NCBI RefSeq assembly: GCF_003287975.1
Contig: NZ_QMKQ01000008.1
Coordinates: 1 to 64,000 of the forward strand
Origin: Arthrobacter sp. AQ5-05
Lineage (GTDB): Bacteria; Actinomycetota; Actinomycetes; Actinomycetales; Micrococcaceae
DNA: 64,000 nucleotides
Direction of reading: 5' to 3'
The position numbers and the translations under genes were made by a program. The notes under the pieces were generated by a model that searched no databases, had not been told where the DNA came from, and saw only the letters and a list, made by a program, of their open reading frames with translations. Shown here one piece after another: positions 55,700 to 64,000 of the stretch (position 1 is the first letter of the stretch; the number at the start of each line of letters is the position of its first letter).

Positions 55700-56884
55700 A
55701 TGAAAGACGGCGACAAGATCGTGATCCTCGATGGCGCGCGAACCCCCATTGGCAGCTTCGGGGGATCGCTCAAGGACCTCGATGCCCACGAACTCGGTGC
55801 CGTGGCCGTCCGAGCCGCGATCCAACGTGCAGGGATCGCCGGCCGGGAGGTCGAGGAAGTTGTCATGGGGTGCATCGGACAGGTCGGATCCGATGCCTAC
55901 AATGCCCGGAGGGTGGCCCTTGCCGCCGGGCTGTCCGAGTCCACGCCCGCCTACACGGTGAACAGGCTGTGCGGGAGTGGATTGCAGGCGGTGTGGTCGG
56001 CTGCGATGCAAATGCGCTGGAGCGGCCTGGACTTCACCATAGCCGGCGGCAACGAGTCGATGACCCGCATGCCGTTCTACGATTTTGCAGCCAGGGCCGG
56101 CTATCGCTTGGGCGACCGCACCTTGGTGGATGGCACCGTGGCCATGCTGACGGATCCGTTCAATAACATCCACATGGGCGTCACGGCCGAAAACGTCGCC
56201 CGGACCTACGGGGTCTCCCGCCAGGACCAGGATGAGTTTGCATTGGAATCCCAACGCCGGGCCGCTACGGATGCCGCCCGCGCGGTCTTCGCCGAAGAGA
56301 TCACCCCCGTCAACGTTGGCGGGCGCAACCCCCGCACCATTTCCGTTGATGAGCACCCGCGGCCAGAGACCACCGCGGAGTCGTTGGCAGGATTGCGGTC
56401 GGTGTTCGAGCGGGAAGGAACGGTCACCGCGGGAAACGCCTCCGGGGTCAACGACGGTGGAGCCGCCGTAGTGCTTGCCCGCGCCGGCGCGGCCTCCGAC
56501 CGCGGCCTGAAGGGGCTCGCGAGCCTGGAGGCGGTGACCACCGCGGCACTGGATCCGGCGCTGATGGGTTATGCCCCGACGCTGGCCCTGCACAAGCTCT
56601 TCGACGAAACGGGGATGACGCCGGCGGACATCGACATCGTGGAACTCAACGAGGCCTTTGCCGCCCAGGCCGTCGCCGTCATGCGCGACGCGAAACTGGA
56701 TCCGGAGAAAACCAACCCATATGGAGGTGCCATTGCGCTGGGCCATCCCGTGGGGGCCACGGGCGCCATGTTGAGTCTGCGGATTGCCAAGGACCTGGTG
56801 CGCCGTGACCTGGAATTCGGCGTTGTCACGATGTGCATCGGAGGAGGTCAAGCCCTGGCAGCCTTGTTCCGCCGCGCATCCTGA
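55700..56884 (+). CDS. Acetyl-CoA C-acyltransferase (thiolase)
   Basis: A 394-aa thiolase. The acylated Cys is at 91 in NRLCGSGLQ, the His in GHPVGATG and the second Cys in CIGGGQAL. It splits a 3-oxoacyl-CoA with CoA to acetyl-CoA and a shorter acyl-CoA, the last step of this pathway. ATG 55700 follows AGAAGGAGGGAA. Confidence 0.93.
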   Translation: MKDGDKIVILDGARTPIGSFGGSLKDLDAHELGAVAVRAAIQRAGIAGREVEEVVMGCIGQVGSDAYNARRVALAAGLSESTPAYTVNRLCGSGLQAVWSAAMQMRWSGLDFTIAGGNESMTRMPFYDFAARAGYRLGDRTLVDGTVAMLTDPFNNIHMGVTAENVARTYGVSRQDQDEFALESQRRAATDAARAVFAEEITPVNVGGRNPRTISVDEHPRPETTAESLAGLRSVFEREGTVTAGNASGVNDGGAAVVLARAGAASDRGLKGLASLEAVTTAALDPALMGYAPTLALHKLFDETGMTPADIDIVELNEAFAAQAVAVMRDAKLDPEKTNPYGGAIALGHPVGATGAMLSLRIAKDLVRRDLEFGVVTMCIGGGQALAALFRRAS

Positions 56885-56958
56885 TCGGCGGCAATCGACG
56901 TCCAAGCCGGTGTGCAATACATGTCGCGTACGCCGCAACTTTCACTGTAAGGATGGAT

Positions 56959-57729
56959 ATGACTTTCGAGAACATTTTGGTCCGGTTCGAAGGCCCTTTG
57001 ATGTGGCTGACGTTGAACCGGCCCGCCGAGGCCAACGCCATCAGCATCGCCATGGGGCAGGAATTCTGCGCGGCGATTGAGCAGGCCGAGCGGGACCCTG
57101 CGATCCACGTCGTCATCCTCCAAGGCAATGGCAGGTTCTTCTGTGCCGGCGGAGACGTCGCCATGATGGACGCGGCAGAAGATCCCGCGGTGTTCCTGAA
57201 GGAACTGGCCGAAACCATGCACTTCGGGCTGCTGCGGCTGGCGAGGTCCAGGCTGATCACCATTGCCGCCGTCGACGGCTACGCGGCCGGCGCGGGATTG
57301 GGACTGGTGCTGAATGCCGACGTGGTGCTGGCATCGGAAAGGGCAGGTTTCCTCAGCGCCTACGGAAGCATCGGCCTGACTCCTGATTGTGGCGTCTCCT
57401 ACCTGCTCCCGCAGGTGGTTGGTCCGCGACGGGCAGCCCATATGGCCCTGTTGGGACGATCGGTCAATGCGGAAGAAGGGCTTGCCTGGGGGCTTGTCAC
57501 CGAAGTCGTTACGCAGGGCGATCTTGTCGCGCGAGCCCGTGACTTGGGCGAATTTCTGGGAACGGCCGCCACCCAGATGCTCGGACCCACCAAGAAACTC
57601 TTGTCTGCAGGCATCAGCGAAGCCTACGCCAGGCACCTGGACGACGAAGCCGAAACCATTTTTGCCATGATTTCCCTGCCCGACACCCGGCGGCGCATCG
57701 GGGAGTTCCTGGCCCGCAGTAAACGATAG
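56959..57729 (+). CDS. Enoyl-CoA hydratase/isomerase family protein
   Basis: A 256-aa crotonase. [13 protein letters not shown] opens the fold, the oxyanion hole is in [11 protein letters not shown] and [12 protein letters not shown], and the glutamates expected in hydratases are replaced near [16 protein letters not shown] by Asp/Cys, as in some isomerases and in PaaG-type proteins. ATG 56959 has AAGG at seven bases; ATG 56953 is too close to it. It ends the run. Confidence 0.87.
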   Translation: MTFENILVRFEGPLMWLTLNRPAEANAISIAMGQEFCAAIEQAERDPAIHVVILQGNGRFFCAGGDVAMMDAAEDPAVFLKELAETMHFGLLRLARSRLITIAAVDGYAAGAGLGLVLNADVVLASERAGFLSAYGSIGLTPDCGVSYLLPQVVGPRRAAHMALLGRSVNAEEGLAWGLVTEVVTQGDLVARARDLGEFLGTAATQMLGPTKKLLSAGISEAYARHLDDEAETIFAMISLPDTRRRIGEFLARSKR

Positions 57730-57953
57730 GAGTCTTTAGGTGCAGCCCTGGCGTGTGGGTGGTAGTGAAACCATCTGGGCGGTTCCGCCCCGCTGCTCTT
57801 GGACCGCCAATACGCTGCAAGCTTCCGGGGTCCGCACCGGGTTGGCCGTTTGCGGCGAGGAAGTCTCCATGGCTGCGCCAATCCTCGAGGACTGGCTGGG
57901 GAATCAGATCTCATCCGGTAGAACACCAGCCGGACGGTTCGATGGAACATTGG

Positions 57954-58400
57954 CTAGTTGCGTGCCGCGGTGCGTCCGCCGAAGTCGTCGGCGATGTTCT
58001 TTGCGGTCCGGCGCATCAGCGGCAGCATCTCTTCGGTGATCGAGGCGGAGCCGATGCGACCGGGCTGCACCGAGACGTTCAGCGCACCGAGCAGCTGGGC
58101 GCCCCGGTACACGGGAACCGCCAGCCCGCGCAGCCCCTCGTCCAGTTCCTGCGCCACCAGGGACCAGCCCTGCGCGCGCACCAGGTCCAGTTCGGCACGC
58201 AGGTGCCCGATGCCGGCCACGGTCTTGGAGGTGTGGTTCCGCAGCTGGGCGTTGGCCAGGGATTCCTCGCGCGCCGCCTCGGGCAGTTCGACGACCAGCA
58301 CCCGGCCCATCGAGGTGGCCCAGACCGGAAGCCGGTTGCCGTCGGTCTCCAGATACCCCGGGTCCACCAGGGTCAGCAGGAAGCAGCGGGCCGCGGCGCG
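57954..58400 (-). pseudogene. IclR family regulator, C-terminal fragment
   Basis: The text from [16 protein letters not shown] through [20 protein letters not shown] to the end is the effector domain of a PcaR-type IclR regulator. The N-terminal DNA-binding domain (about 90-110 residues) is missing; upstream of about 58400 the frame turns into antisense of the transporter gene. The upper limit is approximate. This looks like a deletion that joined two once-divergent genes. Confidence 0.8.
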
Positions 58401-58429
58401 AAATCCGTGCCCGGCACCGGGGGCAGGAC

Positions 58430-59734
58430 GCCGGTCAGAACCGCCTTGGTCAGCTTCATGGGCAGTGCTGTGGAATACTACGACTTCTTCATCTTCGGCT
58501 CCGCAGCCGCGCTGATCTTCCCCCACGTGTTCTTCCCCGGCGCCGATGCCAACTCCGCGGTCATGTCACTGGCGACCTTCGGCTTCGCCTACGTCGCCCG
58601 CCCCATCGGCGCGGTGATCCTGGGCCACTTCGGAGACAGGATCGGGCGGCAAAAGGTCCTGATGTTCACGCTGGTGCTGATGGGCGCGGCGACCTTCATG
58701 ATCGGCTGCCTGCCAACCTTCGACCAGGTGGGCTGGCTGGCCCCGATCCTGCTGGTGCTCGCGCGCCTGCTGCAGGGCCTCTCTGCCGCCGGAGAGCAGG
58801 CCGGTGCCTCCTCGCTGACCCTGGAACACGCGCCGGATGACCGCCGTTCCTCTTCACCTCCTGGACGCTGACCGGCACCCGGGGCGGCCGGATCCTCGCC
58901 GCGCTGATCTTCATTCCCGTGGTTGCCATGCCCGAGGAGTTCAAATACACCATCGGCTGGCGCATCCCGTTCTGGCTCTCCGCGGTGGTCGTCATCGTCA
59001 CCTTCTTCTTCCGCCGCTCACTGCACGAGACCCCGGAATTCGAGAATGCCAAGAAGAACAACGAGATCGCCAAGCTGCCCCTCGGCGTGCTGATCCGCTT
59101 CCACTGGCGCGACGTGCTGCGCGTGGTGTTCTGCGCCTTCATCGCCGCGGTCTCCATCGTCTACGGCACCCTGGCCATCTCCTATGGCAAGTCGATCGGG
59201 CACATGGACGAATCGGTCACGCTGTGGCTGGTGGTTGCCGGCAACGTCGGGGCACTGTTCACCCAGCCGTTCTTCGGCAAGCTGGCCGATCGGATCGGCC
59301 GCAAGCCGGTGTTCATCTACGGCGCACTGTCATCCGCCGCGTTCATGCCCTTCTACCTGCGTTCCATGGAAACCGACAACACCGTGATGCAGTTCGGTCT
59401 CTCACTGCTGGTCTTCTCCTGCGCCTACGCCGCGGCCAACGCCGTCTGGCCCTCCTTCTACGCGGAGATGTTCTCCTCGCAGGTCCGCTTCTCCGGCCTG
59501 GCCATCGGCACCCAGCTCGGCTTCCTGATGGCCGACTTCGCGCCCTCCATCGTCGCGGCCCTCGGCGGCCTGGAGCCCGGCGGCTGGGTGGTCATCAGCT
59601 TGTTCACCCTGGTGATCGCGCTGGTTGCCTCGGTCTCCGCGCTGACCGCCAAGGAAACCTACCGCGTGCCCACGCACCTGCTGGGCCGCACCGCGCACAA
59701 GGTCGAAAACGCCTCCGGCGCCCAGGTGCAGTAG
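58430..59734 (+). pseudogene. MHS-family MFS transporter, truncated and frameshifted
   Basis: A metabolite:H+ symporter. [26 protein letters not shown] and [14 protein letters not shown] are typical of the first half, and the second half from about 58853 on (IPFWLSAVV, NVGALFTQPFFGKLADRIGRKP in parts) is in another frame. One base is missing at 58851-58852, so the first frame stops at 58871. The first 15-20 residues are also lost at the junction with the IclR fragment. Left limit approximate. Confidence 0.82.
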
Positions 59735-59767
59735 CGCAACCGCGCACCACAACCCAGGCCCCGGTGC

Positions 59768-60082
59768 CTCGCCGACCGCAAGGGAATTGTTGGCATGTTG
59801 CGCATCGGCCGCGACCAGCCCGTACCCCGGCTGCGGATCCGAGAGCGGCAGGATGCCGTTGCCGAAGTCGAGTTCGGCATGCGAAACGGTGGAGCTGCCG
59901 TCCTCCTTCGAGGCACCTGGCATCACCGAGAGCACGGTGGCGCCGAAGACCTCCCGGTAGAACTCAATGGCTGCCCGTGCCGGCTCGACGACGATGAACG
60001 GTGTCAGCGCCGTATGGCCGTTCGGCACCCCGTTGGTCGTGTGCTTGCCGGTTGCTGCCGTGGTTGGTGGCTCCGGGGACAT
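59768..60082 (-). pseudogene. VOC/glyoxalase family protein, truncated
   Basis: A PhnB-like VOC protein with HTALTPFIVVEPARAAIEFY and HAELDFGNGILPLSDP begins at ATG 60082 after AAAGGAAGG. About 105 residues match and then the homology stops near NNSLAVGE, without the last strands (about 40 aa); the frame then runs antisense to the transporter. Right side looks normal. Confidence 0.72.
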
Positions 60083-60250
60083 GAGCAGCCTTCCTTTGGT
60101 GGCTTGGATGGTTGCTCGCCGCTCCATTGGATTCCTCGGGCAGGTCCGTGGTCTTGAAGGAATCCGACAGGGTTCCTTGCCGATTCGTGTTCCGGGTCGT
60201 TGTCCGCCGTCCTGCCCGCGGCGACATATCTTCGTGTTCGATTCGCTGAC

Positions 60251-61603
60251 ATGGAAGAATCCGATCATCTGACCAACGAAGGACCCGTTCCATTGACCTT
60301 GACCGAACCGAGCCCCCAACGCACCGCCAGCGGCAACGCCGCCTGGATCGTGGTGGTGGTTGCCGGCATCACCGCTGCCCTGCATATCTGGAAACTGCCC
60401 GCGGCACTTCCGAGGATCCAGGAGGACCTGGGCCTGTCCCTGCTTGCCGCCGGGGTGTTGCTGGGCATCGTGCAGGTGGCCGGCATGGTCGGCGGCCTGG
60501 CGGTGTCGTTGCTGGCCGAGGTCATCGGCGAGCGCCGGACCCTGTTGTTGGGATTGGTCTTCCTGGGTGCCGGCTCGGTCTTTGGCGCCCTGTCCATCGG
60601 CGCGAACACCCTGCTGGCTTCGCGGGCCCTTGAGGGCGTCGGGTTCATTGTGGCCACCGTGGTGGGGCCGGGCCTGATCCGCCGCCATGCACCGTTTCGC
60701 CGCGTCAACCTGGCCGTCGGTTGCTGGAGCGCCTATCAGGGCACCGCGACCTTCGTGGGACTGATCGCCAGCGCATATTTCCTGCAGGTCGGGACGTGGC
60801 AGGCATGGTGGTGGGTCATGGCCGCCGTCAGCATGGTGCCGATCCCGCTGGTGCTGCGCCTGGTCCCGAAGGACCAACCCGCCGGCGCCGGGGGTGCCAG
60901 GGCCGCCGCCGGACGCATCGGCATCACCGCCCGTTCGTCCAAGTTGTGGATCGCCGGGGTGGTCTTCGGCTGCTACACCGTCCAGTGGATGGCCGTGGTC
61001 GGGTTCCTGCCCACGCTCTACGGCGACAGCGGATTGAGCGGCACGCACGCCGGGGTGTTGTCGGCCGTTGTCGGCGGGCTCAACGGGGTCGGCGCCATCA
61101 TCACCGGCATGCTGCTCCAGCGCGGTGCCCCGGCCCGCGCCCTGTTGTTCCTGTCCTTCGTGCTGATGGCCGCGGCGGGCCTGGCGACCTTTGCCGTTGA
61201 CTGGTCGCCGGTTCCCGGCGGGCTGGCCTGGCAGGTCGCCTGCGTCGGGTTCTTCTCCTTCTCCGGGGCCATGATCCCGGCGACCATGACCCGGATGGCG
61301 GTGGACCTGGCGCCGGAAGGCGGTTCGGCCCCGGCGGCCATGGGCTTGATGCAGCAGATCTACAACGTCGGCAATTTCAGCGGCCCGATGATCGTGGCCT
61401 GGCTGGCCATGAGCACCGGCGGCTGGTCTTCGACCTGGTGTATGACCAGCGCCTTCGCCGTCCTGGGCATTATCCTGTCAGCGGTCCTGATCGGTCGGCG
61501 CGGCGGCATGCATTTCTCCCATGCCCAGAACCACATCGTCCCGCAGACCACCAGGCCTGCGGATCTACTTTCGGCCCGAGAGCAGCCGCCGGCTACCCCT
61601 TGA
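60251..61603 (+). CDS. MFS transporter, CynX/NimT-like
   Basis: A 450-aa major-facilitator protein with 12 membrane helices. LAEVIGERRTLLLGL is the cytoplasmic loop between helices 2 and 3, and the central basic loop RAAAGRIGITARSSK divides the halves. ATG 60251 has no ribosome site; TTG 60293 with GAAGGA upstream may be the true start. Substrate unknown; relatives export or import small anions and drugs. Its stop overlaps the convergent permease gene by 11 bases. Confidence 0.82.
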   Translation: MEESDHLTNEGPVPLTLTEPSPQRTASGNAAWIVVVVAGITAALHIWKLPAALPRIQEDLGLSLLAAGVLLGIVQVAGMVGGLAVSLLAEVIGERRTLLLGLVFLGAGSVFGALSIGANTLLASRALEGVGFIVATVVGPGLIRRHAPFRRVNLAVGCWSAYQGTATFVGLIASAYFLQVGTWQAWWWVMAAVSMVPIPLVLRLVPKDQPAGAGGARAAAGRIGITARSSKLWIAGVVFGCYTVQWMAVVGFLPTLYGDSGLSGTHAGVLSAVVGGLNGVGAIITGMLLQRGAPARALLFLSFVLMAAAGLATFAVDWSPVPGGLAWQVACVGFFSFSGAMIPATMTRMAVDLAPEGGSAPAAMGLMQQIYNVGNFSGPMIVAWLAMSTGGWSSTWCMTSAFAVLGIILSAVLIGRRGGMHFSHAQNHIVPQTTRPADLLSAREQPPATP

Positions 61604-62411
61604 CGGCTCCGCCCATGAGCCCGGAGATGAACTGCTTCTGGAAGAGCAGGAAGACAATGAGCAACGGCAGGGTTGCCAGCAACGAACCGAGCATCAACCC
61701 CGAGTAGTCCACCCGGGAGAGCCCCACCATGGTGTTCAGCGCCACCGGCAGCGTGTATTTTTCCTCGCTGTTGAGCATCAGCAGCGGCCAGATGAAGGAG
61801 TTCCACTGGCTGATGAAGGTGTAGATCACCAAGGCGGCCAGCTGCGGCCGGGCCACCGGCAGCACGATCCGGTAGAACGTCTTGATCTCGCTCGCCCCGT
61901 CGATCCGCGCGGACTCGATGAGGCTGTCGGGGAATTCGAGGAAGGCTTGGCGCATCAAGAAGATGCCGAAGGCGTTGGCCAGGAACGGCAGGATGAGTGC
62001 CTGGAAGCTGTTGATCCATCCAACGCTGGCCATCATCTGGAACAGCGGCACCAGCAGCACCTGGCCGGGAATCATCATGGTCAGCAGCACCCCGCCGAGC
62101 ATCAGGCCCCGCCCGCGGAACCGGTACTTCGCCAGCCCATACCCGCACATGGCACTGACGATGCAGGAGAAGACGGTGTAGAGGGTGGCCACCAGCACGC
62201 TGTTGAGCATGACCCGCGCGAAGCCGGTCTCCTCCTGAAGCCGGGCCAGGTTGGTCCACAGCTCGCCGCCAGGCAGGAAGGGCATCGGCGTGGAGAATAT
62301 CTCCGCCGTCGTGTGGGTCGAGGCGATGACCATCCATAGGAACGGGACCAGGCTCACTGCGGCTCCGATGGCCAGCAGCACATAGAGCGGGGAACGGCGC
62401 AGGGTCTGCAT
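61593..62411 (-). CDS. Sugar ABC transporter permease 2 (MalG-type)
   Basis: A 272-aa carbohydrate-type inner permease (CUT1). Six membrane helices, and the EAA loop ESARIDGASEIKTFYRIVLPVARP (in parts) that touches the ATPase. ATG 62411 overlaps the previous stop by one base (TGATG). It forms the channel with the next gene's product. Confidence 0.92.
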   Translation of the reverse strand: MQTLRRSPLYVLLAIGAAVSLVPFLWMVIASTHTTAEIFSTPMPFLPGGELWTNLARLQEETGFARVMLNSVLVATLYTVFSCIVSAMCGYGLAKYRFRGRGLMLGGVLLTMMIPGQVLLVPLFQMMASVGWINSFQALILPFLANAFGIFLMRQAFLEFPDSLIESARIDGASEIKTFYRIVLPVARPQLAALVIYTFISQWNSFIWPLLMLNSEEKYTLPVALNTMVGLSRVDYSGLMLGSLLATLPLLIVFLLFQKQFISGLMGGAVKG

Positions 62412-63352
62412 CACGATTTTTCCCTCATGATTCGGAATTGGACGACGGAGATGACGGCGATGATGGCCACGACCAGCCAGGCGATGGCCGAGGCATAGCC
62501 GAAGTCGAACTGCTGGAAGCCGACCTTGTAGAGGTACAGCACCGGGGTCAGGGTCGCATTGTTGGGTCCTCCCCCGGTCAGGATGAAGTTCTCGTCGAAA
62601 AGCTGCAGCGCGCCGATCGTCGAGGTGATGCTGCTGAACAGGATCACCGGGCGCAATTGCGGAACGACGATCCTGGAGAACACCGCCCAGCGGCCTGCGC
62701 CGTCGATCCTGGCGGCCTCGTACTGCTCCGCGGGGATCGCCTGCAGGCCTGCCAAGATGATGATCATGTTGTATCCGGTCCAACGCCAGGTGATGGAGGC
62801 GATCAGCGCCACCCGCGCCCAGCCCTCGGAGTTGAGCCAGTCGATCGGATCCATCCCGACCATGCCCAGCAGCTGGTTGGCCGCTCCCCCGTCGGTGGCC
62901 AGCATGACCCGGAAGACCAGCGAGTAGGCCACCAAGGTGGTGACCGCGGGCAGGAAGTAAATGGCCCGGAACCCGGTCCGGAAGCGCACCCAGCTCTGGT
63001 TCAGGATGTAGGCCAGACCGATTGCGATGCACACCATCAGCGGCACCTGGATGACCAGGATCAAGAAGACGTTGAACAGGCTTTGGGCCACCAGCGGATC
63101 GTCGAGCAATCGTTGGTACTGGGCCAGGCCCACCCAGCTGGTTTCGCCGCCGGAAATCGACTGGAAGCTTTGGATGAACGATGAGACCAGCGGATAGATG
63201 AAGAACAGGGCGAAAAGGGCGAGCGCCGGGGCGATGAAGAAATAGCCGGGACGGTGGCGGCGGGCGGCCCGCCGCGCCGCCCGGCCTGCTGCGGAGCGGG
63301 CCGTGGAGCGGCCCTCCTTCGGTGCGGAGGGCCGCGTCAACGTGGCGGTCAT
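62411..63352 (-). CDS. Sugar ABC transporter permease 1 (MalF-type)
   Basis: A 313-aa CUT1 permease with a basic Arg/Ala-rich N-terminal tail, six helices and the EAA loop EAARIDGAGRWAVFSRIVVPQLRP (in parts). It starts two bases after the binding-protein gene stop. No ATPase gene follows, so a shared MsmK-type ATPase elsewhere is expected. Confidence 0.92.
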   Translation of the reverse strand: MTATLTRPSAPKEGRSTARSAAGRAARRAARRHRPGYFFIAPALALFALFFIYPLVSSFIQSFQSISGGETSWVGLAQYQRLLDDPLVAQSLFNVFLILVIQVPLMVCIAIGLAYILNQSWVRFRTGFRAIYFLPAVTTLVAYSLVFRVMLATDGGAANQLLGMVGMDPIDWLNSEGWARVALIASITWRWTGYNMIIILAGLQAIPAEQYEAARIDGAGRWAVFSRIVVPQLRPVILFSSITSTIGALQLFDENFILTGGGPNNATLTPVLYLYKVGFQQFDFGYASAIAWLVVAIIAVISVVQFRIMREKS

Positions 63353-63354
63353 GG

Positions 63355-64000
63355 TTACTGCGCGATCTTGCGGCCGGTGGCGGTGGCGATCTGCTCGGCG
63401 GCGGATTTCAGCTCGGTCGCCGGGTCTGCCCCGTTGAGCACGGTCGAGACGACGGCGTTGGCCACGATGTCCCCTGCCTTGGCACTGTCCACGTTGGTGA
63501 TGCCGGCGGGGATCTTGGCCGTCTGCTCGGCGAAGAGCTGGTAGACCTTCTGGCCGCCGAAGTACTCCTGCGGTTCGGCGAAGAGCGGGTCGGTGAATGC
63601 CGGCAGGTAGGACGGGAACAGGCCTTCGTCCTTCATCATCGAGACCTGGTTTTCCTTGTTGGCCAGCACGTATTTGACGAACGAGCCTGCCAGCCCGGGG
63701 TTCTTGGCCTGGGTGGGCACGGCCAAGGTCGAACCGCCATTGTTGGAGGTGGTTCCTCCGCCGTCAGTGAACGCCGGCAGCGGCTGCACGCCGTATTTCC
63801 CGGAGAGTTCCGGGGCTTCGCCGGTCAGCGTGCCGATCCACCAAACTGCCTCGGGGTTGGTTGCCGACTTGCCGTCCTTGGCCGCGGTGACCTGCCCGTC
63901 CCAGCCCTTGACGTTGTGCAGCAGGCCCTTGTCGTTCATGGTCTTCATCAGGGTCAGCGCCTGCACCGCCTCCGGCGAGTTCAGGTCAATGTCGCCCACG
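63355..64000 (-). CDS. Sugar ABC transporter substrate-binding protein, C-terminal part
   Basis: At least 214 residues of an extracellular solute-binding protein family 1. The visible part includes VWWIGTLTGEAPELSGKYGVQPLPAF (in parts), GGSTLAVPTQAKNPGLAGSFVKYVL (in parts) and QEYFGGQKVYQLFAEQ. The N-terminus and signal peptide lie beyond the window, so this is a partial gene; a GTG at the edge is probably internal. Confidence 0.9.
   Translation of the reverse strand, partial: VGDIDLNSPEAVQALTLMKTMNDKGLLHNVKGWDGQVTAAKDGKSATNPEAVWWIGTLTGEAPELSGKYGVQPLPAFTDGGGTTSNNGGSTLAVPTQAKNPGLAGSFVKYVLANKENQVSMMKDEGLFPSYLPAFTDPLFAEPQEYFGGQKVYQLFAEQTAKIPAGITNVDSAKAGDIVANAVVSTVLNGADPATELKSAAEQIATATGRKIAQ

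Noticed and set aside
58919-59734. An independent 271-aa transporter gene
   Set aside because: It is the second half of the MHS transporter, lacks the first membrane helices and has no ribosome site.
1-64000. CRISPR arrays, insertion sequences and prophage
   Set aside because: No regularly spaced direct repeats, transposase or integrase motifs, or phage structural genes were seen on either strand.

Overview
The window is GC-rich, gene-dense bacterial DNA with many ATGA/GTGA start-stop overlaps. Gene content points to an actinobacterium of the Micrococcaceae (Arthrobacter / Paeniglutamicibacter / Glutamicibacter type). The best single clue is a C50-carotenoid cluster in the order crtE-crtB-crtI-crtYe-crtYf-crtEb, the decaprenoxanthin layout. 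The genus is inference. No rRNA, tRNA, CRISPR array, intact transposase or phage gene was seen.

0-11.2 kb holds scattered metabolic genes: a class V aminotransferase, a YceI protein with a palindromic operator, a DHFR-like protein, a frameshifted luciferase-like monooxygenase, a divergent NADP-oxidoreductase/MarR pair with a clear operator, a hotdog thioesterase, small membrane proteins, a septum-formation-type lipoprotein and a class I aminotransferase. 11.2-14.4 kb has thioredoxin, a 38-residue Cys-rich protein with CsoR-like dyads between them, and a four-gene operon for a SipW-type signal peptidase and three exported proteins, each with two cysteines. 14.5-17.2 kb is rlmN with a carboxymuconolactone-decarboxylase-like gene and an MpaB-like gene.

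17.3-29.1 kb looks like a photoprotection island. TspO and an NmrA-like SDR run one way. A MarR regulator, the carotenoid genes, a photolyase and an FAD monooxygenase run the other way. 29.1-42 kb mixes a DUF998-like membrane protein, an HTH/VWA/phosphatase mini-operon, a UvrA paralogue, Dps, a GNAT, a secreted GH3 enzyme, and PEP synthase with its regulatory kinase/pyrophosphorylase. About 0.5 kb without a recognisable gene follows.

42.4-57.7 kb is the most interesting part: a polar-amino-acid-type ABC transporter, a TetR regulator, and a ten-gene catabolic run. The run encodes a divergent amino-acid dehydrogenase, NDP-forming acyl-CoA synthetase, dienoyl-CoA reductase-like SDR, AruI-like ThDP decarboxylase, acyl-CoA dehydrogenase, EtfB, EtfA, a membrane cytochrome b, thiolase and enoyl-CoA hydratase. 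Near-identical 18-bp palindromes lie before the transporter/TetR pair and before the catabolic genes, so the locus looks like one regulon that imports an amino compound and degrades it to acetyl-CoA with its own electron outlet. The substrate is not known.

57.7-60.1 kb is a gene graveyard: an IclR C-terminal fragment, a frameshifted MHS transporter and a truncated VOC protein. The window closes with an intact MFS transporter and a sugar ABC transporter that runs off the end.
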